In this document: one piece after another, positions 20,258-30,030 of the stretch
Layout: every line of letters starts with the position of its first letter
How positions within the stretch are numbered: the stretch's first letter is position 1
Position numbers and translations under genes: made by a program
From: Phycisphaerales bacterium
GTDB lineage: Bacteria > Planctomycetota > Phycisphaerae > Phycisphaerales > UBA1924
Length of the DNA stretch: 64,000 nucleotides
Direction of reading: 5' to 3'
Assembly: GCA_020849615.1 (NCBI GenBank)
Contig: JADLFW010000007.1
Coordinates: 62,001 to 126,000 of the forward strand
Notes under the pieces: model-generated
What the model saw: only the letters and a program-made list of their open reading frames with translations
Database searches by the model: none
Told to the model about the DNA's origin: nothing

Positions 20258-20407
20258 CGCTGCCCCGCCGCCCCCGCCCGCTTTGCCACCCCGGATTGTC
20301 CGGGCCGCTCTCACCACGACGCCAGAATACCGATCCGGCGACACCCCGGGGAGAGGAACTCCCCCTGATCGAGAGCCCGCGCCCGCCGGCCGCCCGGCTC
20401 GCCCTGG

Positions 20408-22294
20408 CTACGTCGCCGCCGCCTGCGGTTCGGCCGGGGGCGGGGAAGGCGCGGCCGTGGCCGCCCGCTCCCCGGCCCGGTCCCGGATCGCCGCGACGAC
20501 CTCCCGCTCCATCGCCTGGGCGGTCTCCATTTCCTCCACGGTGACGTGGTCCGCGCCCTTGTCCCGGGCCATGATGGCCCGGCTCAGGAAGTTGGTCCGC
20601 ACCGCGATGAAGATCCGCGGCGACAGGTTCCGGATCACCTCGCACGCCCGCAGCATCGCCTCCTCATCAGGGATCGTCAGGATGATCGCATCGGCCTCGC
20701 GGACCCCCGCCGATTCCAGCACCTCCGGGTTGGTCACATCCCCGTAGATGATCGACCGCCCCAGACGCGTCTGGCGGCGCACCGTCGCGGGGTTGAGCTC
20801 GATGATCGTGTGCGGCACCCCCAGCCGCCGGAACCGCTCCGCCAGGTTGGCGCCGATCGGCCCGAACCCCGCGATGATCACCCGGCCGAACGGCGAGGCC
20901 TCCGCCCCCACCCCGCCACCCCCGACACCCCCGACACCCCCGCCACCTCCAGCCCCCCCACCCGCCGGGCCGTGCAAATCACGCAGCGCCGATACCCGCA
21001 GCCAGGGCGCCGGCGCAATGCGTCCGGCCCGCCCCGACACCCGGTGGGCGACGCCCACCAGCAGCGGCGTGAGCACCAGAGAGATCACCGCGATGCTCAC
21101 GGCCACCGCGCTGACGCCGGGGGAGAGAATCCCCTGCTCCCCGGCGGCACCCAGGATCACCAGCGCAAACTCCCCCGCGTTGAACAGGTAGAACCCCACC
21201 AGCGTTGACACCGCGCCGGTCGCCCCCGCCGCCCACGAGGCCGCCGCCAGGACCACACCCTTGAGCACCATCAGCCCGGCAACCCCCAGCCCGATCTGCC
21301 ACCAGTTCTCCAGCAGGATCCGCCCGTCGATCGCCAGCCCGACCGAAGTCAGGAACACCGCCATCAGCAGGTCGCGCACCGGCGCCACCTGCCCCGCCAG
21401 CTGGTGCCGGAAGGGAGTGAACCCCAGCATGAACCCCGCAAGGAACGCCCCGAGCTCCGGGCTGAACCCCAGGTAGCCCGTCGCCAGCGCCGCCGCCAGC
21501 GCGATCGCCGACGACACGATCAGCACCAGCTCGCTCGACCCCTGCCCGTCCTTCACCACCTCCCGCAGCACCCGCGGCAGCACCACCCGCCCCGCCACCA
21601 GCAGCGCGCTCACGCCCCCGATCCCCAGCGCCGCCGACCCGACAAGCCTGACCGGGGCCGACAGCCCCGAGTCCTTCCCCACCGCGCCGACCGCCCCCTC
21701 CATGCCCGCGCCGGCCCAGCTCGCGATCGGCGGCAGCACCGCCAGCACGATCACCGCCGCCAGGTCCTGCACGATCGCCACGCCCAGGCAGATCCGCCCG
21801 TGGATCTGCCGCAGCTCACGCCGGTCGTACATGATCCGCAGCGCCACCGCCGTCGAAGACATCGCCCACGCCATCGCCACCGTCAACGCCACCGGCGCTG
21901 ACCAGCCGCCCAGCAGCATCGCGCCGGGCCACGCCACCGCCGTGAACGCCACCGTCGACGCCGTCCCGATCACCAGGATCGGCACCATCCCCGACCGCAG
22001 CGCATCCACCTCCAGCATCAGCCCGATCCCGAACATCAGCAGGATCGTCGCCAGCCCCGAGATCTGCGTGATGTTCTCGGGGTCCTTGATCAGCCCCAGC
22101 GCGTGCGGGCCCACCATCGCCCCCGCGATGATGTACCCCGGGATCGTCTCCAGCTTCAGCCGCCGGAAGATCGTCGCGACCGCCGCCGCCGTCGCCAGGA
22201 TCACCATCAGGTCCAGCACCAGCCCCGCGCCCTCCCCGTGCGGGTTGGACTCCGCCAGCACCGGCCACCAGGTTGGTTCGAAGTTCGTGGTCAT
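20408..22294 (-). CDS. CPA2/Kef-type cation:proton antiporter with RCK (TrkA-N) domain
   Basis: A 628-aa inner-membrane monovalent cation:H+ antiporter. About 12 hydrophobic segments occupy residues 20-430, with the CPA2 motif GYIIAGAMVGPHALG near residue 55. A soluble Rossmann domain (FGRVIIAGFGPIGANLAERF, with IIYGDVTNPEVLESAGVREA) from about residue 480 binds NAD(H) or similar and gates transport. A glycine-rich linker (residues ~450-475) is encoded by a 9-bp microsatellite (20917-20944). It ends in a proline/alanine tail. It converges on the UVR-motif gene. Confidence 0.92.
   Translation of the reverse strand: MTTNFEPTWWPVLAESNPHGEGAGLVLDLMVILATAAAVATIFRRLKLETIPGYIIAGAMVGPHALGLIKDPENITQISGLATILLMFGIGLMLEVDALRSGMVPILVIGTASTVAFTAVAWPGAMLLGGWSAPVALTVAMAWAMSSTAVALRIMYDRRELRQIHGRICLGVAIVQDLAAVIVLAVLPPIASWAGAGMEGAVGAVGKDSGLSAPVRLVGSAALGIGGVSALLVAGRVVLPRVLREVVKDGQGSSELVLIVSSAIALAAALATGYLGFSPELGAFLAGFMLGFTPFRHQLAGQVAPVRDLLMAVFLTSVGLAIDGRILLENWWQIGLGVAGLMVLKGVVLAAASWAAGATGAVSTLVGFYLFNAGEFALVILGAAGEQGILSPGVSAVAVSIAVISLVLTPLLVGVAHRVSGRAGRIAPAPWLRVSALRDLHGPAGGGAGGGGGVGGVGGGGVGAEASPFGRVIIAGFGPIGANLAERFRRLGVPHTIIELNPATVRRQTRLGRSIIYGDVTNPEVLESAGVREADAIILTIPDEEAMLRACEVIRNLSPRIFIAVRTNFLSRAIMARDKGADHVTVEEMETAQAMEREVVAAIRDRAGERAATAAPSPPPAEPQAAAT
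20917..20944. repeat. 9-bp tandem repeat coding a Gly-rich linker
   Basis: About three copies of CACCCCCGA within the antiporter gene, encoding the GGVGGVGGG-type linker between the membrane and RCK domains. A similar GACGCCCCC repeat occurs at 31530-31563 in another gene. Confidence 0.8.
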
Positions 22295-22370
22295 CTTCGC
22301 CCGAGGGCGGGCAATCCTACCGGCGCGGGCCGGCCGGCACGGTCCTTCCAGCGCCCGCCTTCCAAGCCAA

Positions 22371-22397
22371 TGAAAAAGGGCCCGGCGGCGGGCCCTT
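22371..22397 (-). terminator. Intrinsic terminator of the haloperoxidase-like gene
   Basis: A perfect 9-bp stem AAGGGCCCG / CGGGCCCTT (22376-22384 with 22389-22397), loop 4 nt. On the minus strand it is followed by TTTTTCATTGG. It lies 30 nt beyond the stop of the gene at 22427. Confidence 0.85.
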
Positions 22398-22426
22398 GGA
22401 TGCCATCCCGGATGCCGCGTATCGAA

Positions 22427-23740
22427 TCAGCGCCGGCGGCGCGAGAAGACCACCAGGCCCGCCCCCATCACCAGGCCCGTGCCCGGCGCCGGGATCGTGC
22501 CGAGGTAGTTGTCGTAGGCCCACTGCCCGATGAACCGCCCCGCCGCCAGCGCATCCTGGTTGTCGAACTGGAAGTGGATGCCGCCGTAGATGCGGCTCTG
22601 GCCCGCCTCCTGCGCCGCCGCCATCAGGCTCGCGAACGAGCGGGTGATCCCCGCGCCCACATCCTCGCCGGTGATCGTGAAGTTGAGCGCGTCAGTGCCG
22701 AAGTACGCCGCCAGCACCGCCGCGGCCGACGAGCTGAACGTGCTGTGCCCCGATGTGTACGTCGGGAACGGCGGCGTCACCAGCAGCGGCTCCCACGCGT
22801 CATCATCGATCGTGTCCGGGTTGCCATCAAGCTCGCCATCCCGGATCGCCGTGATGGGCCGCCACATCTCGAACTCGTACTTGGCGTTCCAGCAGCAGAT
22901 CGCCGAATCCGCCGTGGCGATGTTCAGGAACGCCAGCATCCGCGCGTTCTCGTGCAGGCCCTGACCCCGCGATTCGCCGATCTGTGTCGCGATCTGGTTC
23001 CACATGCCGGGCGGCGTCACCGTGCCCGCCCCCGCCGCCCACACCTTGGCGATGTCGGTCTGCTCGGCCGTCCGCGATGACCCCGTCTTGCGCCCGAAGT
23101 CCTTCACCTCGTTGTACGCCGCCGCGTAGGCGGCGCTGTCCATCGCGGGCGGGCCCGGCACCGTGAACTGCGTCGCCGATTGCACGCCGAAGGGCGTCAC
23201 GCTCCCCCACGCCGGCAGCAGGCCCGGCGCAAAGCCGGGCGGCGTCGGGCGCCACCGGCCCGGATCGGTGCTTCCCATGTACGGAGGAGGCGTCGCGCCC
23301 GACCCGTCCCCGGCCCGCAGCGCGAGCATCTGGCTCCCCACGTACACACCCAGGTTGATCCCGTCGGTCTTGGCTGTGCCGTCGGGAATCCCCGCCAGCG
23401 AGGCGGCCAGCTCGGTGTCGAAGACCGCCTGCTGCGTCGGGAACAGCCCCACCAGGGCCCGGTGCGCCGCCGCGGCCGCCGCCGCCTCCCGGCTCGTGCC
23501 GACGGGCGCGATCGTGTCGATCGCGTACGGATGGTTCAGCCGGTCGACCGAGTTCACCGCGTCGTACACCGATGTGCTCACGATCGCCATCGCGCGCGAT
23601 GCTCGCGGCGGCGGGGATGAAGTCGCGCGGATCGCGTTCAGCATCACCCCGTTCCACTTGGTCGCTTCGTCGGCCCGTGCAATCCCGGCCAGCGCAGCGA
23701 ACACCCCCAGCCCCAGAACAACTGTTCCGGTCCGTCCCAT
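22427..23740 (-). CDS. Exported vanadium-haloperoxidase/PAP2-like protein with PAPG sorting tail
   Basis: A 437-aa exported protein. A signal peptide ends GIARADE. The core resembles vanadium-dependent haloperoxidase-like members of the PAP2 superfamily: MWRPITAIRDG, then PTYTSGHSTFSSSAAAVL with the SGH phosphate/vanadate motif, and RIYGGIHFQFDNQDA with the final histidine ligand. Whether it halogenates or is a phosphatase cannot be told. The C-terminus IPAPGTGLVMGAGLVVFSRRRR is the same sorting-type tail as the secreted array at 48-53 kb. The arginines use CGC/CGG codons here. It has its own terminator downstream. Confidence 0.85.
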   Translation of the reverse strand: MGRTGTVVLGLGVFAALAGIARADEATKWNGVMLNAIRATSSPPPRASRAMAIVSTSVYDAVNSVDRLNHPYAIDTIAPVGTSREAAAAAAAHRALVGLFPTQQAVFDTELAASLAGIPDGTAKTDGINLGVYVGSQMLALRAGDGSGATPPPYMGSTDPGRWRPTPPGFAPGLLPAWGSVTPFGVQSATQFTVPGPPAMDSAAYAAAYNEVKDFGRKTGSSRTAEQTDIAKVWAAGAGTVTPPGMWNQIATQIGESRGQGLHENARMLAFLNIATADSAICCWNAKYEFEMWRPITAIRDGELDGNPDTIDDDAWEPLLVTPPFPTYTSGHSTFSSSAAAVLAAYFGTDALNFTITGEDVGAGITRSFASLMAAAQEAGQSRIYGGIHFQFDNQDALAAGRFIGQWAYDNYLGTIPAPGTGLVMGAGLVVFSRRRR

Positions 23741-23837
23741 GCGCGTTCTCCTTGCCTGCTACGAACCCCCGTTCGGGCCTCCGGGGCTCGCCGCTGCGAT
23801 TCCCCACGTGAAGTCCGAACCCACGAATACGACTTGA

Positions 23838-23865
23838 ACATACTCAAATCGCAGCGTGACTCAAG
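23838..23865 (-). promoter_or_regulatory. Candidate sigma-70 promoter for the haloperoxidase-like gene
   Basis: On the minus strand, TTGAGT (23860-23865), a 16-nt spacer and TATGTT (23838-23843). Each hexamer matches consensus at 4 of 6 positions. It lies about 100 nt upstream of the ATG at 23740 in an AT-rich pocket. Confidence 0.35.
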
Positions 23866-24023
23866 CCCCTTTCCCCCGCGCGCCAGCCACCCCCCCCCCG
23901 GACAGGGCACCGGTGCGTCCGGGGTTTGCCCGGCGTGAAGCTGGCATCCCGCCCGGCAATCCGCGACACTGATCCCGCGGGCCGGGCCTACGCCCCCGGC
24001 CTGCCGCGATCAGGGGGTCCGCC

Positions 24024-24509
24024 ATGCTGGTCTACATCCTCCGCCATGCCAAGGCCGAACGAGAATCGCCGACCGGCAAGGATGAAGACCGGCCGCTCGC
24101 GCCGACCGGGATCGCCCAGGCCCGGTTCCTCGGCGCTGCCCTCGCCGACGCCGAGCCCAGGCCCGACCGCATTCTCACGAGCCCGGCCGAGCGGGCCGCC
24201 CGAACCGCCGACATCGTCGCCGCCGCGCTCGACCTTCAGCCGCGCGAGGAGCCCCGCCTGTCGCCGGATGCCTCCTTCAACCAGGTCGCGGCCATCGTCC
24301 GGGGTCTCGCCGATGAGGCCTCCCCATCCATGATCGTCGGGCACAACCCCGTGCTGGAAGAACTTGTCCTCGGCCTGACCGCCGGCCAGCCCGAGGCCCC
24401 CGGCAGCCTCCGCACCGGCGAACTCGTCCTGGTCGACCTCACCCATGCGGGCCGCGCCCTCCAGGCCCGGTTCATCCGGCGCCTGCGATTAGGGGAAGCC
24501 GACGGCTGA
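24024..24509 (+). CDS. sixA: Phosphohistidine phosphatase SixA-like
   Basis: A 161-aa histidine phosphatase superfamily protein. The RHG-type catalytic motif is YILRHAKAE at residues 4-12; a second histidine occurs in MIVGHNPVLEEL near residue 110. Length and the RHAKAE motif match SixA, which dephosphorylates phosphohistidine proteins such as HPt domains or NPr. AGGGGG lies about 7 nt before the ATG at 24024. It heads a plus-strand run with elbB 43 nt downstream. Confidence 0.88.
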   Translation: MLVYILRHAKAERESPTGKDEDRPLAPTGIAQARFLGAALADAEPRPDRILTSPAERAARTADIVAAALDLQPREEPRLSPDASFNQVAAIVRGLADEASPSMIVGHNPVLEELVLGLTAGQPEAPGSLRTGELVLVDLTHAGRALQARFIRRLRLGEADG

Positions 24510-24552
24510 TCCCGCGACCCGGCATCCACTATCCTGAGGATGGAGGTGCCCC

Positions 24553-25227
24553 ATGGCCAAGAATGTGGCGGTGGTGCTCGCGGGCTGCGGCCGGGCCGAT
24601 GGCAGCGAGATCCACGAATCCGTCAGCGTCCTCATCCACCTCGCCCGCGCCGGCGCCCGATACCGCTGCTTCGCCCCCGACCTGCCCCAGGTCGAGGTCG
24701 TGAACCACGCGACAGGCAAGCCGGCCGCCGAGCACCGCAACCAGCTGGTCGAGGCCGCCCGCATCGCCCGCGGCGAGATCGATCCCCTGGCCCGGCTCGA
24801 TGTGGAAGCCTTCGACGCTGTGGTCTTCCCCGGCGGATTCGGGGCCGCCAAGAACCTCTGTACGTTCGCCAAGGATGGAGAAAACTGCGCGGTGGTGCCC
24901 GATGTCGCCCGCGTCATCAAGGGCTTCCACGCCGCCGGCAAGCCGATCGGCCTGTGCTGTATCGCGCCCGTGCTCGCGGCCCGGGTCCTTGGAACCGCTT
25001 CCGGCGGCCCCGGCTGCCAGGTGACCATCGGATCCGACCCCAAGGTCGCGGCGGCGATCGGCAAGATGGGGTCTACCAACGTCGAGAAGCCGGTGCGCGA
25101 GGCCTTCACCGATGCCAGGAACCGCATCGTCACCACGCCCGCCTACATGTGCGATGCCGGGCCGCACGAGGTCTTTGAGGGGATCGGCAAGATGATTGAC
25201 CAGACGCTCGCCCTCACCTCCCGCTAG
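24553..25227 (+). CDS. elbB: DJ-1/PfpI family protein ElbB (glyoxalase-like)
   Basis: A 224-aa class I glutamine amidotransferase-like protein. It starts MAKNVAVVLAGCGRADGSEI and has VFPGGFGAAKNL, the family's nucleophile region IGLCCIAPV and HNRI-type C-terminal elements. It matches ElbB, described in E. coli as an isoprenoid-biosynthesis-associated protein with glyoxalase III-like activity. The physiological role is uncertain. GGAGG sits 6 nt before the ATG. It is probably co-transcribed with sixA. Confidence 0.9.
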   Translation: MAKNVAVVLAGCGRADGSEIHESVSVLIHLARAGARYRCFAPDLPQVEVVNHATGKPAAEHRNQLVEAARIARGEIDPLARLDVEAFDAVVFPGGFGAAKNLCTFAKDGENCAVVPDVARVIKGFHAAGKPIGLCCIAPVLAARVLGTASGGPGCQVTIGSDPKVAAAIGKMGSTNVEKPVREAFTDARNRIVTTPAYMCDAGPHEVFEGIGKMIDQTLALTSR

Positions 25228-25372
25228 CACCGATCTAAGTACTTCCAGATCAATCGCTTACGCGATCTTGCCGGGGAATGCACGAGCATCGCCGCGCGCG
25301 CCCCTGCGGTGCTCGGCCCGGCACCCTCTATACTCCGCCCCGCCAGCCTCTAGTGCAGGAAGCGGAACCTCC

Positions 25373-27421
25373 ATGCTCGTTGCCGAAAGTCGTCCCCGCA
25401 GCCTGTCGTGGTTCCACGCCGGGCCGCTCCTGTTCGGTGACTGGGGCACCAGCCGCCTCTACGTGCTGGGCCTGGCCTTCTACTACACCGGCCACGCCTC
25501 GATCTGGTACCTGGCCGTCATGTCGGTCATCATGGCCGCGGTCGCGTGGGCCTACACCGTCATCTGCCGCTGCTTCCCCGAGGGCGGCGGCGTTTACAAC
25601 GCGGCCCGGCAGGTGAGCCCGACCCTCTCGGTCATCGGCGCCACCCTGCTCATCTGCGATTACATCGTCACCGCCGCCCTCTCCGCCGTCGAGGGTTTCC
25701 ACTACTTCGGCACGCCCGCGCACCTCGTCGTCCCGCTCTGCGTCCTCACCATCTTCGCCATCGGCGTCGTCAACTGGCTCGGCGCGCGCAGCGCGGGCCG
25801 GCTCGCCCTGCTCATCGCCGTGGCCGCCATCGCCGTCTCGGCGCTGATCGCCATCCTGTGCATCCCGATGCTCAAGGAAGGGCTCAAGACCGCCGTCACC
25901 GGCCACGGATTCCAATCTTCACCCTGGGAGCGGTGGGAATCCCTCGTCCGCATCGTGCTCGCCCTCTCCGGCGTGGAGGCCGTGGCGAACATGACGGGCC
26001 TGATGAAAAAACCGGTCGAGAAGACCAGCCGCCGCACCATCTGGCCCGTGCTCATCGAGGTCGTTGTCCTGAACATGGTCTTCGGCATCGCGATCAACGC
26101 CCTGCCCGCCCTCGCCGGCCAGGGCGCTCCCGACTACCACACCTACGAGATCGTGCAGAACCTCCCGCCCGAGCAGGCGCCCGCGGAGGTCAAGGCCTAC
26201 CGCGACACCGCCATGAAGCTGCTGTCCACGCACGCCGCCACCTACGCCCTGGGTGAGGGCGCGGGGCGGTTCTTCGGCATCGCGACCGGGTTCGTCTTCG
26301 GCCTCCTCCTGCTCTCCGCCGTCAACACCGCCGTCATGGCGATGGTCTCCGTCCAGTACTCGATGGCGCAGGACCGCGAACTGCCCCGCACGCTCGCGCG
26401 CCTGAACTACTCCGGCGTCCCCTGGCTGGGGCTGATCATCGCGTGCATCCTGCCGACCCTCGTGCTCCTCCTCGAAGCCGATGTCAAGGCCCTGGGAGAG
26501 CTGTACGCCATCGGCGTGGTCGGCGCCATCACCATCAACGTTGTCTCCTGCGCCGTCAACAAGTCACTCCCCATCCGCCCGTGGGAACGCCGCGGGCTGT
26601 GGATCCTCGGCTCCCTGATGGCCCTGATCGAGCTGACCATCGTCGTCGCCAAGCCCAACGCCACCATCTTCGCCGGCACCCTCATCGCCCTCGTCATGGG
26701 CTTCCGCATCGCCGTCCGCCGCCTCAAGCCCGCCGCCGCCGAGAAGCTCGAGATGCCCGCCATGGGCTGGCTCGCCGAGATCACCCGCGAGCCCCTCAAG
26801 CAGGAGCCGGGCCGCCCGCGCATCATGCTCGCCGCCCGCGGCCGCGACCAGGCCGAGTTCGCCGTCGAGCTCGCCAAGAAGCGCCGGGCCACGCTCTTTG
26901 GCCTCTACGTCCGCACCCTCCGCATCATGGATGTCACGCCGGGCCAGATCCCCCGAATCGAGAACGACCCCGTCGCCCAGGAGACCCTCGGCACCGTCGC
27001 GGTCCTGGCCCGGCAGGCCAACATCCCCTTCATCCCCATCTACATCACCGCCACCGACATCCCCTCGGAAATCCTCGACTACACCGTCACCTTCGGGTGC
27101 GACACCCTCATCATGGGCAAGTCGCGCCGCACGCTCTTCTCCCGCCGCGTCGTCGGCGATGTCCTCGCCGAAGTCGCCAAGCACCTCCCCGACGGCGTCG
27201 CCCTCATCACCCGCTCCACGTCCCCGGTAGCCGCCGACTTCACCCGCACCATCCGGGCCATCCTCGCCGGCCAGCCCGTCGACGATGAGCACACCACCGC
27301 CGAACCGGCCGCCCCCGCGACCCCGGCCCCGCCGGCCGCGCGGGCCGCTGATGCCCCGCCCGGCGAGCAGGCTCCGCCTTCCGAACCCCGGAGTGGCCCG
27401 AGCCCGCAGCCGGGCCGCTGA
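25373..27421 (+). CDS. APC-family amino-acid permease fused to Usp-like domain
   Basis: A 682-aa membrane protein. Residues ~10-470 form about 12 hydrophobic segments of the amino acid-polyamine-organocation superfamily (GPLLFGDWGTSRLYVLG near the N-terminus, ALSGVEAVANMTGLMKKPV in the middle). From about residue 480 a soluble domain follows (PRIMLAARGRDQAEFAVELA... CDTLIMGKSRRTLFSRRVVG) that looks like a universal-stress-protein nucleotide-binding fold. A proline/alanine tail closes the protein. The substrate is unknown. A cytoplasmic Usp-like regulator after an APC permease is known in other bacteria. The ATG at 25373 gives a normal N-terminus. Confidence 0.88.
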   Translation: MLVAESRPRSLSWFHAGPLLFGDWGTSRLYVLGLAFYYTGHASIWYLAVMSVIMAAVAWAYTVICRCFPEGGGVYNAARQVSPTLSVIGATLLICDYIVTAALSAVEGFHYFGTPAHLVVPLCVLTIFAIGVVNWLGARSAGRLALLIAVAAIAVSALIAILCIPMLKEGLKTAVTGHGFQSSPWERWESLVRIVLALSGVEAVANMTGLMKKPVEKTSRRTIWPVLIEVVVLNMVFGIAINALPALAGQGAPDYHTYEIVQNLPPEQAPAEVKAYRDTAMKLLSTHAATYALGEGAGRFFGIATGFVFGLLLLSAVNTAVMAMVSVQYSMAQDRELPRTLARLNYSGVPWLGLIIACILPTLVLLLEADVKALGELYAIGVVGAITINVVSCAVNKSLPIRPWERRGLWILGSLMALIELTIVVAKPNATIFAGTLIALVMGFRIAVRRLKPAAAEKLEMPAMGWLAEITREPLKQEPGRPRIMLAARGRDQAEFAVELAKKRRATLFGLYVRTLRIMDVTPGQIPRIENDPVAQETLGTVAVLARQANIPFIPIYITATDIPSEILDYTVTFGCDTLIMGKSRRTLFSRRVVGDVLAEVAKHLPDGVALITRSTSPVAADFTRTIRAILAGQPVDDEHTTAEPAAPATPAPPAARAADAPPGEQAPPSEPRSGPSPQPGR

Positions 27422-27454
27422 AGCCCCGATCACCCGCGCCCTACGCTCCCGGCG

Positions 27455-29899
27455 ATGACGCTCGACGACCTGCATGCTGTACCGGGGTCCACAGATCCCG
27501 ATTCGCTCCTTGATGGCCTCACCGCCCCCCAGCGCGAGGCTGTCCTGTGCACCGAGGGTCCTCTGCTGGTCCTCGCCGCCGCCGGCTCGGGCAAGACCCG
27601 CGTCATCACCCGCCGCATCGCCTACCTGGTCTCCTGCGGCGTCCCGCCGTGGTCCATCCTCGCCCTCACCTTCACCAACAAGGCCGCGGGCGAGATGCGC
27701 GAACGCGTCCACGCCGTGCTGGGTGAGGGCTCGGCCCGGACGCGCGGGCTGACCGTCACGACGTTCCACTCGCTGTGCGCCCGCCTCCTGCGCCGCTACG
27801 CCGATGCCGCCGGGCTCAAGCCCGAGTTCACCATCTACGACTCCGGCGACCAGGCCTCGCTGTGCAAGAAGGTCCTCGAGCAGCTCCAGCTCGCCACCAG
27901 CAACTGGCCGCCCCGCTCGGTTCTCTCAACGATCTCTGAGGCCAAGAACAAGCTGTGGGATGCGGATGACTACGCGGCCCGGGCCGGCGACTTCTTCACC
28001 AAGACGATCGCCAAGATCTACAGCGGCTACCAGAAGGCCCTCCGGGCCGCCAACGCCGTCGACTTCGACGACCTGCTCGTCCTCACCGCCAAGACGCTCC
28101 GCGACAAGCCCGAGGTCACCGCCGAGCTCCGCCGCCGCTGGCAGTACCTGCTCATCGATGAGTACCAGGACACCAACCACGCCCAGTTCGTGATCGCCAG
28201 CATGCTCGCGGGGAACGGAAGTCCCCAGCCCGCTCAGGACCACGCCCCCAACATCTGCGTCGTGGGCGACCCCGACCAGGCCATCTACGCCTGGCGCGGC
28301 GCTGACATCACCAACATCCTCGAGTTCGAGGAGCACTACCCCAGGGCCCGCGTCATCGCCCTGGGTGAGAACTTCCGCTCGACCGCCCCCATCCTGAGCG
28401 CCGCCGACACGCTCATCAAGCACAACAAGCACCGCAAGGACAAACCCCTCTTCACCTCGCGCACGGGCGGCGAGAAGATCGAGGTCATCTACACCCGCGA
28501 TGAGCGCCACGAGGCCGACCTCGTCGTGGACTGGTTCCGCGAGCTTCACATGGGCCGCACCGGCGCGGGCCCGGCGCGACCCGAGACCGACGCCGTCGCC
28601 TGGCGCGACATGGCCATCTTCTACCGCACCAACGCCCTCTCCCGCGTCATGGAAGATGCCTTCCGGGCCGCCGGCATCCCCTACACCATCGCCCGCGGCA
28701 CCGCCTTCTACGAACGCGAGGAAATCAAGAACGCCCTCGCCTACCTCCGCATCGTCGCCAACCCCGCCGATGAAGTCTCCCTCTCCCGCATCGCCAACAC
28801 CCCCACCCGCGGCTTGGGCGATGCCAGCCTCGAGAAAATGGAAGCCTTCGCGGCCCGGCAGGGCATCCCCATGCTCGAGGCCATGCGCCTCGCGGATGAG
28901 ATCCCCGGCCTCGCCGGGCGGGCCGCGGGCTCGGCCCGGAAGTTCATCCAGATGATCGACGGCTGGACGGGCGGCGGCGAGTTCATGGGCGCGCAGGTCC
29001 CCGCCTCCCTCGCCGAGCTCGTCGAGCGCATCATCAAGGAGTCGGGCCTGGAATCGATGTACAAGGCCCAGGCCGCCGCCAGCAAGTCCGAATCCGACGA
29101 GGAACGGCTCGACAACCTCGATGAACTCATTTCCTCGGCCCGGCAGTTCGAGCTCGAGTACGACCCCGCGGGCGACCCCGCGCTCGCCGCCGCCCCCGGG
29201 CCGGGCGACCCCGCGAGCGCCGATGACCCCTTCGGCGCGGGCGAAATCGCCACGCCGCCGCTGCTCGCGCTCCTCCGCGGCTACCTCGAATCCGTCTCGC
29301 TCGTCGCCGATGCCGACGCGGTCGATCCCACCCAGGGCGCCGTGACGCTCATGACCCTCCACGCCGCCAAGGGCCTGGAGTTTCCCGCCGTCGCCATCAT
29401 CGGCCTCGAGGAGGGCTGCCTGCCCCACGCGCGGGCCCGCGAATCCGAGGCCCAGCTCGAGGAGGAGCGCCGCCTCTGCTTCGTCGGCATCACGCGCTCC
29501 ATGCGCCACCTCATGATGACCAGCGCCCGCTACCGGACCAACCGGGGCATCCCGGAGCGCACCATCCCCAGCCGTTTCCTCGAAGAGCTGGGCCAGGGCA
29601 ACATCACCATCAGCGACCAGGCCGATGTCCTGTCGGGCCTCGAGGATACCGCCTGGGCGGGCGAGGGCCGCCGCTACGTGCCGGATGAATCGCAGCTCGA
29701 TGAGCGACGCCCGCCCCGCGCGGCGAAAGCCGCGAACTCACCCTTCCCCGTCGGCAGCACCGTCCGCCACCCGCAGTTCGGCGAGGGCATCGTCGTCACC
29801 GTCAGCGCGGGCCTCGACGCCCGGGCCACGATCAAGTTCAAGACCGTGGGCACGAAGACCCTGGTGCTGGAGTATGCGAGGTTGCAGCGGGTGAGGTAG
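27455..29899 (+). CDS. UvrD/PcrA-type superfamily 1 DNA helicase
   Basis: An 814-aa SF1A 3'-5' helicase for repair and replication restart. Motif Q/I is LTAPQREAV...LAAAGSGKTRVITRRI (residues ~22-55). Motif Ia is LTFTNKAAGEM, motif II LLIDEYQDTN, motif III VVGDPDQAIYAWRGA, motif IV GENFRSTAPI, motif V MTLHAAKGLEFPAV and motif VI EERRLCFVGITR. The C-terminal Tudor-like region (VRHPQFGEGIVV) matches PcrA/UvrD. It starts 34 nt after the permease gene and is followed by an inverted-repeat element. Confidence 0.94.
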   Translation: MTLDDLHAVPGSTDPDSLLDGLTAPQREAVLCTEGPLLVLAAAGSGKTRVITRRIAYLVSCGVPPWSILALTFTNKAAGEMRERVHAVLGEGSARTRGLTVTTFHSLCARLLRRYADAAGLKPEFTIYDSGDQASLCKKVLEQLQLATSNWPPRSVLSTISEAKNKLWDADDYAARAGDFFTKTIAKIYSGYQKALRAANAVDFDDLLVLTAKTLRDKPEVTAELRRRWQYLLIDEYQDTNHAQFVIASMLAGNGSPQPAQDHAPNICVVGDPDQAIYAWRGADITNILEFEEHYPRARVIALGENFRSTAPILSAADTLIKHNKHRKDKPLFTSRTGGEKIEVIYTRDERHEADLVVDWFRELHMGRTGAGPARPETDAVAWRDMAIFYRTNALSRVMEDAFRAAGIPYTIARGTAFYEREEIKNALAYLRIVANPADEVSLSRIANTPTRGLGDASLEKMEAFAARQGIPMLEAMRLADEIPGLAGRAAGSARKFIQMIDGWTGGGEFMGAQVPASLAELVERIIKESGLESMYKAQAAASKSESDEERLDNLDELISSARQFELEYDPAGDPALAAAPGPGDPASADDPFGAGEIATPPLLALLRGYLESVSLVADADAVDPTQGAVTLMTLHAAKGLEFPAVAIIGLEEGCLPHARARESEAQLEEERRLCFVGITRSMRHLMMTSARYRTNRGIPERTIPSRFLEELGQGNITISDQADVLSGLEDTAWAGEGRRYVPDESQLDERRPPRAAKAANSPFPVGSTVRHPQFGEGIVVTVSAGLDARATIKFKTVGTKTLVLEYARLQRVR

Positions 29900-29903
29900 C
29901 AAC

Positions 29904-30001
29904 GTGCCACTGGCGGCTTGCCCGCCGGTGCTCATCTCCATCTTCCACCCGACACGACAGTTCCCGTAGCCCCGCACGGGCGGGCCAGCCGCCCGTGGCA
30001 C
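29904..30001. repeat. Imperfect inverted repeat pair (MITE- or terminator-like)
   Basis: Two 28-nt arms, 29904-29931 and 29974-30001, are inverted copies with about five mismatches (GTGCCACTGGCGGCTTGCCC versus GTGCCACGGGCGGCTGGCCC on the opposite strand), separated by 42 nt. Each arm is itself a small GC-rich hairpin. It starts 5 nt after the helicase stop, between convergent genes, so it may serve as a terminator or be a small mobile element. Confidence 0.75.
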
Positions 30002-30030
30002 AGGCCCCCACCCCTCGCCCCCGCCCGGCA

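Noticed and set aside
27926-29509. 527-codon minus-strand frame
   Set aside because: It is a shadow of the UvrD/PcrA-type helicase; Gly/Val/Asp-rich with no motifs.
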